A stretch of DNA of 64,000 bases, taken from positions 992,001-1,056,000 of the forward strand of contig NC_017096.1 in NCBI RefSeq assembly GCF_000284335.1, read 5' to 3'. Below the pieces are notes generated by a model, which was not told the DNA's origin, searched no databases, and saw only the letters and a list, made by a program, of their open reading frames with translations. This document shows positions 62,680 to 64,000 of the stretch, one piece after another. The stretch comes from Caldisericum exile AZM16c01 (GTDB taxonomy: Bacteria > Caldisericota > Caldisericia > Caldisericales > Caldisericaceae). The stretch's first letter is position 1, and each line of letters starts with the position of its first letter. The translations under genes and the position numbers were made by a program.

Positions 62680-63399
62680 TCAGGAAAGCAATTTTTTCAA
62701 GGTAAGAGCATTCTTCACTGCATAGCAATAAAAGTCATTATTAAAATAAAGAAATGTATTTAAACCCTTTTGGTTCAAAGATTTTATATAGTTTGCCCAG
62801 TCTTTGAGTTCGCTATTTGAATATGAAGATGCATAGAGTTCCTTCGGCCCGTGAAGTCTTATATAGGTAAAGTGAGCGGTTTCAATTTTAAGAAAGGGGT
62901 AGTTATCACCGTGTGTTGCAACAAATGCTATATTGTTTTCCCTTAATATTTTGTATATTTGTTTGTCAAGCCAAGTTTTGTGTCGAAATTCAATTGCAAA
63001 TTTTATGTCTTTCGGAAGTGTTTCAATAAATGACACCAAAAGTTCATCGTTTCTTTTAAGAGAGGGTGGAAGTTGGACTAAAACAACTCCCAAATTTTTT
63101 TCAAGCTCAAAGACGCTTTCAAAGAACATATCGAGTAAATCTTTCACTTCCTTAAGCCTTCTTATATGCGTAATCGCTCTATTAAGTTTAACGCTTACAA
63201 GAAAATCGTCTCTGAGTTTTCTTTTAAGACTTCTCATCGTGGATTTTCGAGGCATGTGATAAAAAGTTGAGTTAAGTTCAACGGTATCGAAAAAGCGTTC
63301 ATAGTATTCAAGGAAATCTTTTGAACTTATCCCTTCAGGATAAAATTCTCCTATCCAACCGGGGTAATAGTATCCTGAAGTTCCAATATAATTTCCCAT
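62680..63399 (-). CDS. DUF72 family protein
   Basis: 239 aa from ATG 63399 (a TTG at 63435 would add 12 unlikely residues). The DUF72 TIM-barrel pattern is plain: IGTSGYYYPGWIGEFYPEG, DTVELNSTFYHMP, EFRHKTWLD, and a late YLYFNND. Function unknown; sometimes linked to DNA repair. It follows EamA upstream on the same strand by 16 bases. Confidence 0.88.
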   Translation of the reverse strand: MGNYIGTSGYYYPGWIGEFYPEGISSKDFLEYYERFFDTVELNSTFYHMPRKSTMRSLKRKLRDDFLVSVKLNRAITHIRRLKEVKDLLDMFFESVFELEKNLGVVLVQLPPSLKRNDELLVSFIETLPKDIKFAIEFRHKTWLDKQIYKILRENNIAFVATHGDNYPFLKIETAHFTYIRLHGPKELYASSYSNSELKDWANYIKSLNQKGLNTFLYFNNDFYCYAVKNALTLKKLLS

Positions 63400-63537
63400 A
63401 AAGTCTTTCAACAATATTTTATAGAATATTTGCAAACAAAAAAAATTGTATAGAATAAAGTAACTAAAAAAGGAGGTGAGAAAGAAGAAAAAATCCTTCG
63501 AAAATAAAAAAACAAAAATTCACAAAGGAGGTACCAC

Positions 63538-64000
63538 ATGGTTGCAGGAATTATTCAAACAATTTTGTTAGTTTTAGTAATTGTTTTTATCGTTTACATG
63601 ACTGCAAAATTGAGAGTAAACGCATTCTTGGTACTTTTGCTTGCAGCACTTCTCTATGGAATCTTTTCATTTGCATTTACTGGAACTCCACCACTTCTTG
63701 ATGTAAAGAAAGACAATCAAACAATTACAGGGCTTATAAATTTAATTACTGGAGGATTTGGTAGCACTCTTACAAGTATCGGTATCGTAATTGTACTTGG
63801 AACAATTCTTGGATATTTCTTAGAAAAAACTGGAGCTGCAATTGTTATGGCAGAAACAATTCTTAAAATTGTGGGAAGCTATAACGCTCCACTTGCCATG
63901 GCTATCGCAGGTTACATCGTTTCAATTCCAGTATTTTGCGATTCAGGATTTGTAATCTTGCAAGCACTCAATAGAAGCCTTGCAGAGGCATCAGGAATTT
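63538..64000 (+). CDS. GntP-family gluconate/organic-acid permease (partial)
   Basis: First 154 codons; the gene continues past 64000. AAAGGAGG lies 6 bases before the ATG. Polytopic with GFGSTLTSIGIVIVLGTILG and SIPVFCDSGFVIL, the hallmark loops of the gluconate:H+ symporter family. Upstream 63436-63537 has a Lys-rich leader with a second AAGGAGG, possibly a small coupled frame. The substrate is unknown; gluconate or a related hydroxy acid is likely. Confidence 0.88.
   Translation, partial: MVAGIIQTILLVLVIVFIVYMTAKLRVNAFLVLLLAALLYGIFSFAFTGTPPLLDVKKDNQTITGLINLITGGFGSTLTSIGIVIVLGTILGYFLEKTGAAIVMAETILKIVGSYNAPLAMAIAGYIVSIPVFCDSGFVILQALNRSLAEASGI

Noticed and set aside
1-64000. CRISPR arrays, rRNA genes, prophage or replication origin
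   Set aside because: No spaced repeats, rRNA sequence, phage structural genes or DnaA-box cluster found on reading.

Overview
The window is AT-rich bacterial chromosome, densely packed with short or overlapping gene junctions. Gene content points to an anaerobic heterotroph, probably thermophilic, with a diderm-like envelope: ferredoxin-dependent 2-oxoacid oxidoreductase, sodium-pumping decarboxylase, dye-linked-type dehydrogenase with Fe-S subunits, type IV pilus assembly genes, FtsEX with an EnvC-like hydrolase, and PBP1A. My best guess is a Caldisericum-like lineage, or a neighbour such as Thermotogota or Dictyoglomota. That is an inference from gene content and base composition, not something the window proves.

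Region by region. 1-3554 (minus): start of a polX-like gene, then pheT and pheS. 3655-10463 (minus): YheO-like regulator, sucC, sucD, korDABC and a dicarboxylate transporter, ending at a clear terminator; together they link 2-oxoglutarate, succinyl-CoA and succinate, with transport. 10535-13807 (minus): a four-subunit flavin/Fe-S dehydrogenase resembling dye-linked L-proline dehydrogenase. 13873-20406: a 6.5-kb insertion made of two directly repeated IS copies (one intact, one decayed) around a secreted Amidase_6 protein and a lipoprotein. The target repeats (GCAAT outside, GTTTT inside) show that a circular molecule was integrated, and the insertion cut the last codons off a metallopeptidase gene. 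20390-23742: metallopeptidase, GNAT acetyltransferase, membrane proteins, DinB. 23760-27964: a methylmalonyl-CoA decarboxylase-type sodium pump and biotin ligase. 28010-30031: MogA, a Roadblock protein, HtrA. 30032-34850 (minus): rpoZ-coaBC-metK-priA. 35697-43286 (minus): hpf-secA-prfB-yitT-ftsE-ftsX-envC. 43341-46319: alr, surE, pepQ. 46329-49685 (minus): pilD-pilM-pilN-pilO and a small PilP-position protein. 49758-56814: DUF1614, CcdA, RbfA, NrnA, SppA, Yip1, PcrA, thioesterase, small membrane protein. 56817-63399: PBP1A, SerS, tRNA-Ser, phosphodiesterase, EamA, DUF72. A GntP permease runs off the right edge.

Most notable: the cointegrate-type insertion with its surface-protein cargo; several genes whose -10 box lies only 5-8 bases before the start codon, implying leaderless mRNAs; a palindrome filling the dinB promoter spacer; a PriA that has lost its ATPase motifs; and a coaBC gene with no usable start codon except AUA. 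No CRISPR array, rRNA or prophage is visible.
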